DNA of 64,000 bases from an uncultured Granulosicoccus sp. (GTDB lineage: Bacteria; Pseudomonadota; Gammaproteobacteria; Granulosicoccales; Granulosicoccaceae). This document shows positions 25,170 through 34,508 of this stretch, piece by piece (the first letter of the stretch is position 1; the number at the start of each line of letters is the position of its first letter). The notes beneath the pieces were generated by a model. That model did not search any database and was not told where the DNA came from. It worked only from the letters and a program-made list of their open reading frames with translations. The translations under genes were made by a program, and so were the position numbers. Location of the stretch: the NCBI GenBank assembly GCA_937924505.1, contig CALDSR010000006.1:1-64000 (forward strand). The letters run 5' to 3'.

Positions 25170-26687
25170 CTACTGAGTTTCCAAAGGACAATCGCGATCA
25201 AATTTAATAGTCACTTTTAATCCAGGCTCGTTATCTTCAAGAGAAACTTTGCCACAATGCAAATCAGCGATCGCCTTGACCAGACTCAAGCCCAGCCCGG
25301 TACCACGCGTCGTTCGACTACGCTCCAGTCGGTACAGGCGACGGAATACCTTCTCGCGCTCTGATTCAGGAATACCTGGACCGGTATCCGCGACACTGAA
25401 CCAGACATAGCCCCGGTATTCACTTGCTGCAAAATGAATCTCGGTTCCCTTTTCGCAATGATTCATCGCGTTTTCTACCAGATTCACAATCATCTGCAGA
25501 ACGAGTTCCTTGTCGCCGAACATCGGCAGTTCCATCGCCGGATTGAAATCCATGATAAGTGTATGACCGTGTTCTTCGATAACCGGTGCGTACACCTCGG
25601 CAGTCGTTTCGATAACCGACGCAAGATCAAAGAACTTGAACTGAGATTTTCGCGCTCCGGCTTCAATCTGCGCAATACGTAGCAATGCCTCAAAGGTACT
25701 GTTAATACCTTGAGCTTCAAGCAGAGCATGCTCCAGTTCATCACCGACACAAGCCCCTCCGCGACTCTTGCTGGCTGCCTCTTCAATAGAAATATACAGA
25801 CGGTTCAGCGGTGTCTTGAGATCGTGCGCGATATCAGTGCTTACTTGCCGCATGCCGTCGACCGTTTGCTTTAGCCGTTCCAACGAAGCATTGACCTTTA
25901 TGGACATCTGATCAATATCATCTTCGGCCAAGCTGACCGGCAGTCGAGCACTCAGATTACCTGTCGCAACATTGGTAAGCGCGTCGGATAAGCCTTGCAC
26001 GCGAACATGCATGCGCCTGGCAATGTACAAGGACGCTATAATTGCCAGCAGCATCGAACCGAGAAATACCCGAACCTGACTTTCAAACGCTGCGACACGT
26101 AGGTCTTCCAGCGCAAAGAGATTGCGCCCGATGGACAACAAATTGCCGTCAATATCTACGGTGTTAAACCGGTAAAGACCCGATTCACCTTCGAGCCCGA
26201 TGTCTGCGGCGGCAAGCGTGTCCCAACCCAATTGCGTCAGGCATATCGGAATATTGCCCGCTATTCGCTCACCATCCGCCGTTGACAGGTGAAAGCCCAT
26301 TGCGGTGGACATGGGCAAATCTTCACGCGACTGAGCAATCTTGATAACAGCGTCAAGTCCTTCGCGACTGTAAATTTCCTTGATCGCATCATGTCGCTCC
26401 ACGATGGATTGATCTATTCGATCAAGGATCCGTTCTTGAAATTTCTCATAAAACAACCACTCGGCAATCGCAAATGTCGACATGAACAACAACCAGAATG
26501 TCAATCCAATTCTGACCGGCGAACTTCTCAGAAATTTGAATCGTTCAAATAACCACTGCGTGAAGTTGACCTTCAGCCCGGGAGCGCCAGCGTTGGAGTT
26601 CGTCAACGTTGATGTTACAGGCATCGTCAAACCGCGCCCGACACTGTCGGCGTTGTCGGCAGACCCTGGGACATCAGATGGCGTCAT
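25170..26687 (-). CDS. Two-component sensor histidine kinase
   Basis: The 505-residue protein has two membrane helices (about 57-75 and 205-225) flanking a periplasmic sensor region of about 130 residues, then a HAMP domain and a HisKA dimerisation helix with the phosphoacceptor in STDIAHDLKTPLNRL. The ATPase domain has the N box NLVENAMNHC, G1 DTGPGIP, F and G2 RGTGLGLSLVKAI. It lies 10 bases downstream of its response regulator gene. The first 40 residues are low in hydrophobicity; a later Met (residue 22) is a possible alternative start. The signal is unknown; no regulated target is identifiable from sequence alone. Confidence 0.9.
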   Translation of the reverse strand: MTPSDVPGSADNADSVGRGLTMPVTSTLTNSNAGAPGLKVNFTQWLFERFKFLRSSPVRIGLTFWLLFMSTFAIAEWLFYEKFQERILDRIDQSIVERHDAIKEIYSREGLDAVIKIAQSREDLPMSTAMGFHLSTADGERIAGNIPICLTQLGWDTLAAADIGLEGESGLYRFNTVDIDGNLLSIGRNLFALEDLRVAAFESQVRVFLGSMLLAIIASLYIARRMHVRVQGLSDALTNVATGNLSARLPVSLAEDDIDQMSIKVNASLERLKQTVDGMRQVSTDIAHDLKTPLNRLYISIEEAASKSRGGACVGDELEHALLEAQGINSTFEALLRIAQIEAGARKSQFKFFDLASVIETTAEVYAPVIEEHGHTLIMDFNPAMELPMFGDKELVLQMIVNLVENAMNHCEKGTEIHFAASEYRGYVWFSVADTGPGIPESEREKVFRRLYRLERSRTTRGTGLGLSLVKAIADLHCGKVSLEDNEPGLKVTIKFDRDCPLETQ

Positions 26688-26697
26688 GACATAGCTG

Positions 26698-27375
26698 TCA
26701 ACGTGGTGGATGCATGCTGTAACCGAGATTTCTCACAGTATGCAACAGCGGCACGGGAAACGGCTTGTCTATCTTGCCTCGCAAACGGCTGATATGGGTT
26801 TCGACGACACTGGTTTTCGGGTCAAAATGAAAATCCCAAACTTGTTCCAGTAACATGGTACGACTGACCACACGCCCTTCATTGCGCATCAAGACCTCCA
26901 GCAAGGTAAATTCTCGCGGCTGCAAATCTATAACCTGGCCATCTCGCGTCGCAGTGCGTGCAAGTAAATCAAGTTTTAGATCCGACACCTGAAGATGCGT
27001 GGTTTCAGTCGATGCAGCAGGCCGTCTGGCGAGTGCATTGACTCGCGCCATAAGCTCGGAAAAAGCAAACGGTTTGGTCAGATAATCATCGGCGCCCGCT
27101 TCAAGTCCAGCAACGCGATCATCAACGCCCGAAACCGCTGTAAGAAAAATGACGGGGCATTTGTTTCCGGATGCACGTAATGATTTGACCATCGACAAAC
27201 CATCCATTCCCGGCAACATACGATCGACTACCAGCACATCGTAGTCAGTCTTCAAACACTGAATCATGGCCTCCTTACCATCTTCAAGGACATCAACGAC
27301 ATGTCCTGCTTCCTTGAAGCCTCGCGCCGCATAGTCAGCTGTATGAGCATCATCTTCAACAAGTAAAATATGCAT
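26698..27375 (-). CDS. OmpR/PhoB-family response regulator
   Basis: The 225-residue protein has a receiver domain starting MHILLVEDDAHTADY with acidic pocket Glu/Asp-Asp (7-9), phosphoacceptor Asp in VLVVDRMLPGMDG, and conserved Thr (FLTAVSG) and Lys (LTKPFAFSEL). A winged-helix DNA-binding domain follows: DLQPREFTLLEVLMRNEGRV, then SRTMLLEQVWDF and VVETHISRLRGKIDKP. The ATG at 27373-27375 is preceded by AAGGAGGG at ideal spacing; an upstream frame to 27489 was rejected. It forms an operon with the downstream sensor kinase. Confidence 0.94.
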   Translation of the reverse strand: MHILLVEDDAHTADYAARGFKEAGHVVDVLEDGKEAMIQCLKTDYDVLVVDRMLPGMDGLSMVKSLRASGNKCPVIFLTAVSGVDDRVAGLEAGADDYLTKPFAFSELMARVNALARRPAASTETTHLQVSDLKLDLLARTATRDGQVIDLQPREFTLLEVLMRNEGRVVSRTMLLEQVWDFHFDPKTSVVETHISRLRGKIDKPFPVPLLHTVRNLGYSMHPPR

Positions 27376-27876
27376 TGAATTTCCCTCCTTACAGCGCAAT
27401 TCCGGAGACATAAGCGTCGCTACCCTGTTCATGGTCGGACCATTGAGGCACACACTAGTTCGCCAGAATAATGTTGACGTTGGCGTCATTGTATCGAGAC
27501 AGTCTGCGTCACCGTATACGTAACCAGAAAAATAGTGTTACCGGTTTCTGCGACACATTGGTGTTATTGCGCTGACGTATTACTGACAGCAAGTACGCTG
27601 TCAACGTCGACAAACACCCTGTTGCGATGGTATTTCGCTCGTACCGGCGAAATCAGTGGCGTAAGCTTCCGGGCTGAAAGGCTCGCTTTTACTGGCTTTT
27701 TCACAGCTTGAGTCCTTGAATATCGGGCCTGGCAGAAACGCGTCGTTATATGCGCCATCAGGAATCAGCCTTGCTGCCAAGTCGCTTGAACTTACGGTTT
27801 GGCAGCACCGACCCTGAAGTGCGAGGTTCACGCAGGTCTGTTAATGTGTCGTCGGTCACAGAAAGGCAACAGAACC
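27376..27876. other. 501-base intergenic region, no gene recognised
   Basis: This is the divergent spacer between the response regulator and GH16 genes. Several short frames exist on both strands (up to about 76 codons at 27601-27831 minus) but none looks like a known protein or has a clear ribosome binding site. It presumably holds promoters for both flanking genes. I could not pick a convincing -35/-10 pair. Confidence 0.5.
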
Positions 27877-30135
27877 ATGGCACGAAAACGGACGCAAATG
27901 CATCGATCGCTTACAGCACTGGCAATGGGATTGGGTTTCTCAATAGCCCATGCAACCCCACCCACCCCTCCTACCTCAATTAGCGGAGAAGTTAACGGCT
28001 CCAGTGTGCAACTCAATTGGGCCGCTTCGACAGATGATAATGGTGTTGCCGGCTACAACATTTATAGAAACGATATTTACTTGACGACAGTGAGCACGAC
28101 ATCATGGTCAGGGGAGTTATCAGACCAGTCAGACACCCGTTTCTACGTCACGGCATTTGATTCACCCGAGGATAGCTCTGAACGTGAGTATTCGGCGCGC
28201 TCGGAAGTAATAATCCTGTCGCCGACGATCGTCGATCCAGAACCCACGCCAGAACCCACGCCAGAATCAACACCAGAACCAACACCGGAACCAACGCCGG
28301 AACCCACACCAGAACCCACACCGGAACCCACGCCAGAACCAACGCCAGAACCATTACCTGCAATTCCGACAGCACCGCTCGATCTAGCCGCTGCACGTGT
28401 GTCACCCAACGAAGTTCGACTGAGCTGGACAGCAGCATTGGATGATGAAGGTATCGCCGGTTACAACGTGTATCGCGATGATCAATACATCAAGACGGTA
28501 TTCGAGTCACCGACATTTGATATTGGCCTGACTGAGGCACAAGCTTATTCCTACTACATCGTGGCCTTTGATGAGCCACGAAATTTTAGCGAACGATCGC
28601 TAACCATAACCAGCGACGCTGAACCGATGGATCCGCTTGTTCCCGATCCCGATCTGGAACCTGCACTTGAGCCAGCTCCAGAGCCTGAACCAATACCTGA
28701 TCCTGAACCGCCTCAAACACCGGTCGAGGACACCACGGCACCAGAGATAATCACAAACTTGATGGCTGATACCGTTACCGAAACGAGCGTCACACTAAGC
28801 TGGGAAGAACCGGGTGATGACACGGGCGTGGAAGGCTACAACTTGTATAGAAACGGCGAATACCTGACAACAGTCAGGGCACTTGACTATGTCGACAGTG
28901 ATCTGCCAACAGGCATTGCCGATGTCGACTATGCAATCGCCTCATTTGATGCAGCAAACAACTTCTCACTCACCTCAAACCCTCTCACGGTACGGCTCGG
29001 CGGTGAGCTCATCAGCGATTTGCCCGCGCCAACCGGTATGTCCAGTCGATTGATTTCCAACGATTGGGTCGAGTTCAATTGGGATCCGGTACCAGGCGCA
29101 GTTGCCTACAACATCTACCGCGATAGTGTTTTCCTGTACACCGTTGATCCAATAAAACCTAGCAACGAAGATCGGAAATACTGGTCAACCAACAGCTACA
29201 TCGACTGCAATTTCACTCGCTACCTGTTGTGTTTCGAACAAGGGCCAGAACCCGGCAACTTCTATGAGTACACCGTTCGTGCCGTTGATGCTGACGGACT
29301 TGAATCAGAATCCTCTGCAAAGCTTGCAGTGCAGTTGGCGGAAAACGAAAGCTCCGATATACAAAGTCTCGTCAGCAGCGAATTCGAACTGGTCTTCAGT
29401 GATGAATTTGCCGGAGACAGTCTGGACGCGACGAAGTGGAATACTCGTCTGCCTTGGGGCCCTGATGTAACCATCAACGGTGAGCTTCAATACTTCATCG
29501 ATACCCAGAATGATCCGGATTTCGGATTTGACCCATTCGTTTTCACTGGCGATACACTTGCCATCACGCCTTTTCTAACACCCGACGAAAGCCGGGCGGC
29601 GGCAAATGACAAACCTTTTCTCTCCGGTGCCATAACAACACGTGAAGCATTCAATTTCACTTACGGTTATGTCGAAGCTCGGGTAAAGCTTGCCAAGGGC
29701 ACGGGCAAATTATCAACCTTCTTTTTGTTTCATCAATGGGCAGCACTGAATGCACCGGAAATTGATATCGTCGAATTTCTCGGAGAATTTTCAGATGTCA
29801 CCTATCAGACCTATCACTATCGCGATGAACGCGATGGCATAACGACACGTTCCAGCCCGACGATGTTTGAAAAAAATGAGGGCGTGCCCTACGACGAAGA
29901 CTTCCACGTGTTCAGCGTGCTGTGGGACCCAGAGCTTGTCGTCTGGTACATCGATGATGTGGAAATCCTGCGACTGAGTGGCCCGGAGGTATCCCGCCAG
30001 GCCATGTATATCACCATGTATCTGGTCATGGGTAGTGTGTGGACACCGCGTCCAGATCCTGCCGACGAGGACTTTTTTGTGCCGTTCGAAATTGACTGGG
30101 TTCGCGTTTGGCAGCGTCCGGAGTTCATCCGTTAA
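27877..30135 (+). CDS. Secreted GH16 glycoside hydrolase with fibronectin type III modules
   Basis: GH16 enzymes cleave beta-1,3/1,4-glucans or galactans. The 752-residue protein has an N-terminal signal peptide (about 1-26, ending SIAHA). Fibronectin type III-like modules follow at about 28-115, 155-242 and 285-372, each with the YNIYRN or YNVYRD strand, plus a divergent fourth one at about 385-500. A PEPTPEPT linker lies between modules 1 and 2 and a PEPEP linker between 2 and 3. The catalytic domain is about 510-748, with nucleophile Glu628, Asp630 and acid/base Glu633 in PEIDIVEFLG. Start chosen for the signal peptide; a Met seven codons later is also possible. Polysaccharide target unknown; not near a PUL-type transporter. 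Confidence 0.88.
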   Translation: MARKRTQMHRSLTALAMGLGFSIAHATPPTPPTSISGEVNGSSVQLNWAASTDDNGVAGYNIYRNDIYLTTVSTTSWSGELSDQSDTRFYVTAFDSPEDSSEREYSARSEVIILSPTIVDPEPTPEPTPESTPEPTPEPTPEPTPEPTPEPTPEPTPEPLPAIPTAPLDLAAARVSPNEVRLSWTAALDDEGIAGYNVYRDDQYIKTVFESPTFDIGLTEAQAYSYYIVAFDEPRNFSERSLTITSDAEPMDPLVPDPDLEPALEPAPEPEPIPDPEPPQTPVEDTTAPEIITNLMADTVTETSVTLSWEEPGDDTGVEGYNLYRNGEYLTTVRALDYVDSDLPTGIADVDYAIASFDAANNFSLTSNPLTVRLGGELISDLPAPTGMSSRLISNDWVEFNWDPVPGAVAYNIYRDSVFLYTVDPIKPSNEDRKYWSTNSYIDCNFTRYLLCFEQGPEPGNFYEYTVRAVDADGLESESSAKLAVQLAENESSDIQSLVSSEFELVFSDEFAGDSLDATKWNTRLPWGPDVTINGELQYFIDTQNDPDFGFDPFVFTGDTLAITPFLTPDESRAAANDKPFLSGAITTREAFNFTYGYVEARVKLAKGTGKLSTFFLFHQWAALNAPEIDIVEFLGEFSDVTYQTYHYRDERDGITTRSSPTMFEKNEGVPYDEDFHVFSVLWDPELVVWYIDDVEILRLSGPEVSRQAMYITMYLVMGSVWTPRPDPADEDFFVPFEIDWVRVWQRPEFIR
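28237..28352 (+). repeat. 12-bp coding repeat specifying Pro-Glu-Pro-Thr
   Basis: About ten near-perfect 12-base units of the type CCAGAACCCACG encode a PEPT linker in the GH16 protein. Variation is almost entirely in third positions, with one Thr-to-Ser change early on. Unit number could vary by slippage without shifting the frame. Confidence 0.9.
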
Positions 30136-30199
30136 TTTGCAGCTTCTGGTTCCGCAAACACGCTCGGTCCGCGAGTGCCTTTGCGCGGAGTTCTTGACT

Positions 30200-31135
30200 C
30201 TATCCGCGCAGAAACGGTACCAGCGGCAAATAATGATCGACCAGCATGATGCCAAACAACCACATCAGATAGTTGATGGAAAAGACGAAGGTACGCATCG
30301 GCTGGCGTTCAGCCGTATCGTCAAAAAGCTTCCACGCGTGGTACAGGAACCGAATTCCCAAAACGACAGCGCCGACAAGATACAACAGACCGCTCATCTG
30401 AATCAGATAAGGGAATATGGAAATGATGAATAACAGAATTGTGTACAGCATGATTTGTACACGCGTGAAGGCAACGCCATGGGTGACGGGTAACATCGGT
30501 ATATCAACCTTGGCGTAATCATCGCGTCGATGAATTGCCAGTGCCCAGAAATGTGGTGGCGTCCATATAAACACGATCAGAAACAACAGCAAGGCACCAG
30601 CAGTGACCTCATTGGTGACAGCGGCCCAGCCTAATACCGGCGGCATCGCCCCGGCGGCGCCACCGATGACAATGTTCTGCGGCGTCGCACGCTTGAGGTA
30701 CACGGTATAAATTACCGCGTACCCGATCAAGGAAAAGAACGTCAGGACCGCGGTCAGCACATTGACCAAGGCAACCAGAATCAACATCGCAAGCCCACCC
30801 AGTGTGAACGCGAATACCAGGCATTGCCGGGTACTCAATGCACCCTGTGGCAGGGGTCGGTTCGCCGTGCGTTTCATGATCGCATCGCTTTTCTGATCAA
30901 TGACATGATTGATCGCCGCAGCAGAACTCGATGCCATACCGATTCCAATGAGACCAAACACACTCTCCTGCAGCGGCAGCCAGGCAGGCACGGCCAATGC
31001 CATACCAACAAGCGCAGTAAACACAAGTAACAGCACAACCTTGGGTTTGGTAATTTCCAGATAATCACGCCAGTGCTGAACGGAGTGATGCATGACGCCA
31101 CTGATTGGATTGGCCGCCGTGTCTGGTTTCATCAA
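30200..31135 (-). CDS. ctaB: Protoheme IX farnesyltransferase (heme O synthase)
   Basis: CtaB (CyoE) adds a farnesyl chain to heme b, giving heme O for terminal oxidases. The 311-residue UbiA-family membrane protein has [18 protein letters not shown] near residue 28 and the prenyl-diphosphate-binding motif [20 protein letters not shown] (DxxxD) near 90-110. A second Asp-rich loop region, [19 protein letters not shown], also fits. About nine hydrophobic helices are visible. It is the last gene of the SURF1-Sco-like-ctaB set of the oxidase locus. Its end overlaps a GC-rich 8-bp inverted repeat (30182-30189 with 30203-30210) facing the GH16 gene. Confidence 0.95.
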   Translation of the reverse strand: MMKPDTAANPISGVMHHSVQHWRDYLEITKPKVVLLLVFTALVGMALAVPAWLPLQESVFGLIGIGMASSSAAAINHVIDQKSDAIMKRTANRPLPQGALSTRQCLVFAFTLGGLAMLILVALVNVLTAVLTFFSLIGYAVIYTVYLKRATPQNIVIGGAAGAMPPVLGWAAVTNEVTAGALLLFLIVFIWTPPHFWALAIHRRDDYAKVDIPMLPVTHGVAFTRVQIMLYTILLFIISIFPYLIQMSGLLYLVGAVVLGIRFLYHAWKLFDDTAERQPMRTFVFSINYLMWLFGIMLVDHYLPLVPFLRG

Positions 31136-31145
31136 CGGAACTCCA

Positions 31146-31808
31146 TCAGCCTATACGCGACACTTTCAACAGATGCTTGACATCCTTGAGCATCGACTTT
31201 GGCGAAAGCTCTGGCGAAAAACGCATCATCAGATTGCCAAACGGATCGATCAGGTATATCGCATCGCTCATAACAGGCATGTCGGCTTGGGCATTCCTCA
31301 CCTGATCAATCAGATTCTGCAGCTCGGACGCGGAACCACTGGCGACCAGCAACCCCGGATGTTCGTCAATCAGACGCGTTGATAATTGACCTTCCGAACG
31401 CATCAGCACAGCCCGTTGCACGCGATCCATGCGATGGTTCAGCGCCAGTCGCACTTGACGCATGTGATACAAATTTTGTTGGCAGATGTCTGCGCATTCG
31501 CCTTCCGGCAGATACATGAGTGTCCATATCCCCTGTACGGTCTCAAGTTCAAACGCACCTTCTGCGGTGTTTAACGCAAACGCCTCCAACGGCACGGCAG
31601 GCCTGATCAATTCACCGCGCGAGGTATCACCAAGCTCACCGCCGCTCGAGCGCACCATGTGCAACCAGATACTGGCCAATCCCAGTGGAATGGCAAATAC
31701 CAGCAGAATGCCGATCAGCGTCATTCGGGAACGCCGGCGTTTGGCCGGATCTATCTCGATTTCACCGGGCGGTTGGGTACCGAACTCTGGATTCTTGGAC
31801 ATACTCAT
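31146..31808 (-). CDS. Sco-like thioredoxin-fold protein of the oxidase assembly cluster
   Basis: The 220-residue protein has one N-terminal membrane helix (about 29-48) and a periplasmic thioredoxin-like domain. ECADICQQN gives the CxxxC pair of Sco copper chaperones, and [17 protein letters not shown] matches the later core. The His that completes the copper site in Sco (usually in a DHS-x3-YL context) appears as Met in VMSDAIYL, so copper binding may differ. Proteins of this kind commonly sit between SURF1 and ctaA/ctaB in gammaproteobacteria and are usually left as hypothetical. Ten bases separate it from both SURF1 and ctaB, so the three are probably cotranscribed. Start may be Met1 or Met3. 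Confidence 0.75.
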   Translation of the reverse strand: MSMSKNPEFGTQPPGEIEIDPAKRRRSRMTLIGILLVFAIPLGLASIWLHMVRSSGGELGDTSRGELIRPAVPLEAFALNTAEGAFELETVQGIWTLMYLPEGECADICQQNLYHMRQVRLALNHRMDRVQRAVLMRSEGQLSTRLIDEHPGLLVASGSASELQNLIDQVRNAQADMPVMSDAIYLIDPFGNLMMRFSPELSPKSMLKDVKHLLKVSRIG

Positions 31809-31817
31809 ATTTGCATT

Positions 31818-32612
31818 TTACGCATCAACCGCCCGTTTTAGGTTTACCAGGACAAAGATCACGGCAAGCGCTGTCGCCATCGCGAACCATTGAAACGCGT
31901 AACTGTAATGTTTTGCCGGCCCGGACGCATCGGCTTGCCAGTTACCCGTAAACCAGAGACCAGCGGAGTTGCTTGAATCAACCGCCCCAGGCAACGTTGC
32001 ATCCACAGCATCAGCGCCATCCAGTTCCAGTACCTGAACCACCCCATGCACAACGGTGGCGGACAGGAAGTCCTCGATAAGCGGGTAATCATAGAACTGT
32101 AGAAGCTTTGGCCAATCGGCATCGCGCGGGCTCGCTTCCCCGCTGGCAAAGCCTTTGGACGGGCGGGTAAAATAGCCGGTGACAGTCTGGACAGAATCTA
32201 CAAATTCAGACGGTATTGACACATCCGGCAACTCGGCCCGGCTCGCGCCTAACGGCAGCCAGCCACGATTGATCAGAACCAACAAGCCATCGCTTGTTCG
32301 CATTGGCGTAATCACTTCAAAACCGGCGCGCCCTTTGTGGGTGCGGTTATCCCATAAAAACTGCCGATCAGCTAACCACTGTCCATTGATTTGAACGCGG
32401 GTGTAGGCGCTGGCAGCAGCGTCCACATCGTTGATCGCAGTAATCATCTGAGCAGGTGCACGTCTGGCAGCATCAGCTGCCTCACTCATACGAACCTTTT
32501 CTGACGCCCGATCAAGTTGCCACCGCCCCAGCATCAGCATGATGACGGCGATAACGATAAACACGAGCCAAGCCCACCACGGCGGAGAAAATTGTCGTGA
32601 CCCTAAACGCAT
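31818..32612 (-). CDS. SURF1-family cytochrome oxidase assembly protein
   Basis: SURF1 (Shy1) helps insert heme a into subunit I of aa3 oxidases. The 264-residue protein has N- and C-terminal membrane helices (about 11-27 and 235-255), with a periplasmic domain between. Family motifs are LGRWQLDRASEK after the first helix, GFEVITPMRTSDG, LINRGWLPLGASR and the final YAFQWFAMA near the second helix. It is divergent from the DUF2909 gene with 72 bases between starts. It heads the SURF1/Sco-like/ctaB operon. Confidence 0.93.
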   Translation of the reverse strand: MRLGSRQFSPPWWAWLVFIVIAVIMLMLGRWQLDRASEKVRMSEAADAARRAPAQMITAINDVDAAASAYTRVQINGQWLADRQFLWDNRTHKGRAGFEVITPMRTSDGLLVLINRGWLPLGASRAELPDVSIPSEFVDSVQTVTGYFTRPSKGFASGEASPRDADWPKLLQFYDYPLIEDFLSATVVHGVVQVLELDGADAVDATLPGAVDSSNSAGLWFTGNWQADASGPAKHYSYAFQWFAMATALAVIFVLVNLKRAVDA

Positions 32613-32684
32613 GATCGTCGTGCTGCACGCCGGGCAAGAATGGGTGCGAGCGCGGCTCCAGCCACACAGTGGTACCCTGTCAAC

Positions 32685-32930
32685 ATGCTATTCATCAAAT
32701 TCATTGTGCTCCTGTTGCTGGCCTTTGTTGTCATCAGCCTGTTTTCAGGATTGTATTTTCTGGTCAAGGACAAGGGACAGACCAATCGCACCGTCAATGC
32801 GCTTTCCTTACGCATTGGCTTGTCGATTCTCGCCATCCTCATCATCGTTGTCGCCGGCCTGCTCGGCATTATCGAATTGAACCCAAGCCCTTTATCCGGT
32901 CAGTCTCCGCTTGAGCGTACCAGCGAGTAG
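32685..32930 (+). CDS. DUF2909 twin-helix membrane protein
   Basis: The 81-residue protein has two transmembrane segments (about 2-24 and 43-62) separated by a polar loop containing VKDKGQTNRTVNALSLR, the DUF2909 pattern. Such genes recur in cytochrome oxidase loci next to SURF1, but no function is proven. The ATG at 32685 begins the first helix; a frame starting at 32640 would add 15 unlikely residues. It is encoded opposite to the rest of the oxidase locus. Confidence 0.85.
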   Translation: MLFIKFIVLLLLAFVVISLFSGLYFLVKDKGQTNRTVNALSLRIGLSILAILIIVVAGLLGIIELNPSPLSGQSPLERTSE

Positions 32931-32961
32931 CCGGCCGAATCAGCGCGGCGCGACACCACAC

Positions 32962-33579
32962 TTAGCGCTCGACATCCAGTTTGGTCATGGCAGCGGTTGG
33001 TGTGTAGTCCGCGAAACGTTCGAGTAAGTTCGTCGCAGACGTCTCCGCCATAACCAGATCTCGATGTGCGGGCTTCATGAACCCTTGATCACAGGCATGT
33101 GCCAGAAACGTCAGCAGACCATCATAAAAGCCCATGATATTAAGCAAGCCACACGGTTTTTTATGAAAACCCAGTTGCGCCCAAGTTAGAACCTCAAAGA
33201 GTTCTTCGAACGTTCCAAGACCACCGGGTAATGCAACAAAGGCATCACTCTTGTCCGCCATGGTCGCTTTTCGCACGTGCATGTCAGGCACAACCAGAAG
33301 CTCGCTCAGTCCGTCGTGGGCAACCTCGAATTCGACCAACGACTCCGGAATAACACCAATCACCTTGCCACCACCGGCCAACACGCGATCAGCCAGTGAA
33401 CCCATGATGCCGACATGTGCGCCGCCGTAGACAAGCGTGATGTCCGCAGCAACCAGTGCATCAGCCAGTTCATGACTTGCATCAGCATAGTCACGAAGTT
33501 TGCCAGGGCTGGAACCACAAAAGACGCACAGCGAACGAATCGTTGTGCGTCTTTCGGCAGACGTTGCAGTGTCAGGCAA
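32962..33579 (-). CDS. LOG-family protein (TIGR00730), nucleoside 5'-monophosphate phosphoribohydrolase
   Basis: The 205-residue protein has the Rossmann-type fold of the LONELY GUY family. The substrate-binding motif PGGLGTFEELFEVLTWAQ is complete, preceded by the conserved MHVRKATM segment with Arg. FCGSSPG near the N terminus and GGAHVGIMG also match. Homologues remove the ribose phosphate from cytokinin nucleotides or AMP-like compounds. The role in bacteria is often purine salvage. It begins only eight bases after the coxC stop on the same strand, so it is probably read with the oxidase operon, an unexpected place. Confidence 0.9.
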   Translation of the reverse strand: MPDTATSAERRTTIRSLCVFCGSSPGKLRDYADASHELADALVAADITLVYGGAHVGIMGSLADRVLAGGGKVIGVIPESLVEFEVAHDGLSELLVVPDMHVRKATMADKSDAFVALPGGLGTFEELFEVLTWAQLGFHKKPCGLLNIMGFYDGLLTFLAHACDQGFMKPAHRDLVMAETSATNLLERFADYTPTAAMTKLDVER

Positions 33580-33587
33580 ATCGATAT

Positions 33588-34460
33588 CTACAGCAAGTAG
33601 ACAAAGATAAAGAGACCCAGCCAGACCACATCAACAAAGTGCCAGTACCAGGCAGCTGCTTCAAAGGCGAAATGATTTTTCTCAGTAAAGTGTTTGGCCG
33701 TGGCACGCAGCATGACCACCAACAGCATGATTGCGCCCATCGTCACATGAAAACCGTGAAAGCCTGTCAACATGAAGAAGGTGGAACCATAGATTCCGCT
33801 GGTCATCTTCAGGTTCAGATGTGCATAGGCTTCATAGTATTCCAGCGCCTGCAGACCCACAAAGATAAAGCCGAGGGTCACGGTTGCGAGCAACCACAAG
33901 ATGAACGGCTGGCGCTTGCCTTCCCGAATAGCATGATGCGCAAAGGTACACGTCAGGCCACTGGTCAGTAGTAGTAGTGTGTTGATCAAGGGCAGACCAA
34001 ACCAGCCCATCTGGGTAAAGTCACCGCCGACCAGCTCCGGGCCATTACTCGGCCAGACGTAGTCGTGCCCACTGTACAGCACCGCATTGGTCATTGCCGC
34101 ACCACCACCACCATCTCCTCCCAACCAGGGACCGGAAAATGAACGGGCATAAAACAAAGCGCCAAAAAAGGCCGCAAAAAACATGACTTCCGAAAAGATG
34201 AACCACATCATGCACATGCGGAAGGACATATCCACTTGCGGACTATAAGTTCCGGACTCGGATTCCTTGATGACCGTACCGAACCAGCCAAACATCATGA
34301 AGATGAGAATCGCCGCACCGATATAGAACATGAGCTGGCCACCGGGACGATCGTTCAGCCAGTTACCAAAGCCATAGAAAAAAACAAACAGTCCGATCGA
34401 ACCAACAATCGGCCATTTTGCCGCGTGCGGAATGTAGTAACCGCCAGATGCGCTACTCAT
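33588..34460 (-). CDS. coxC: Cytochrome c oxidase subunit III
   Basis: The 290-residue integral membrane protein has seven hydrophobic helices and family sequence such as HAAKWPIVGSIGLFVFFYG, MCMMWFIFSEVMFFAAFFGA, and near the end TGFHGFHVTMGAIMLLV and AWYWHFVDVVWLGLF. The E in FSEVMFF and the H in HGFH are typical subunit III positions. The ATG at 34458-34460 follows GGAAATCTCC, a usable ribosome binding site. It lies downstream of cox11, as in Pseudomonas. Confidence 0.97.
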   Translation of the reverse strand: MSSASGGYYIPHAAKWPIVGSIGLFVFFYGFGNWLNDRPGGQLMFYIGAAILIFMMFGWFGTVIKESESGTYSPQVDMSFRMCMMWFIFSEVMFFAAFFGALFYARSFSGPWLGGDGGGGAAMTNAVLYSGHDYVWPSNGPELVGGDFTQMGWFGLPLINTLLLLTSGLTCTFAHHAIREGKRQPFILWLLATVTLGFIFVGLQALEYYEAYAHLNLKMTSGIYGSTFFMLTGFHGFHVTMGAIMLLVVMLRATAKHFTEKNHFAFEAAAWYWHFVDVVWLGLFIFVYLL

Positions 34461-34508
34461 GGAGATTTCCTTTCCGGCAAGATACCGGGTCAAGAGAGTG
34501 ATGAATCA

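Noticed and set aside
28143..28438. Minus-strand frames rich in Gly-Val-Gly-Ser or Leu-Val repeats
   Set aside because: They are the antisense of the 12-bp PEPT-coding repeat in the GH16 gene and carry no independent gene signals.
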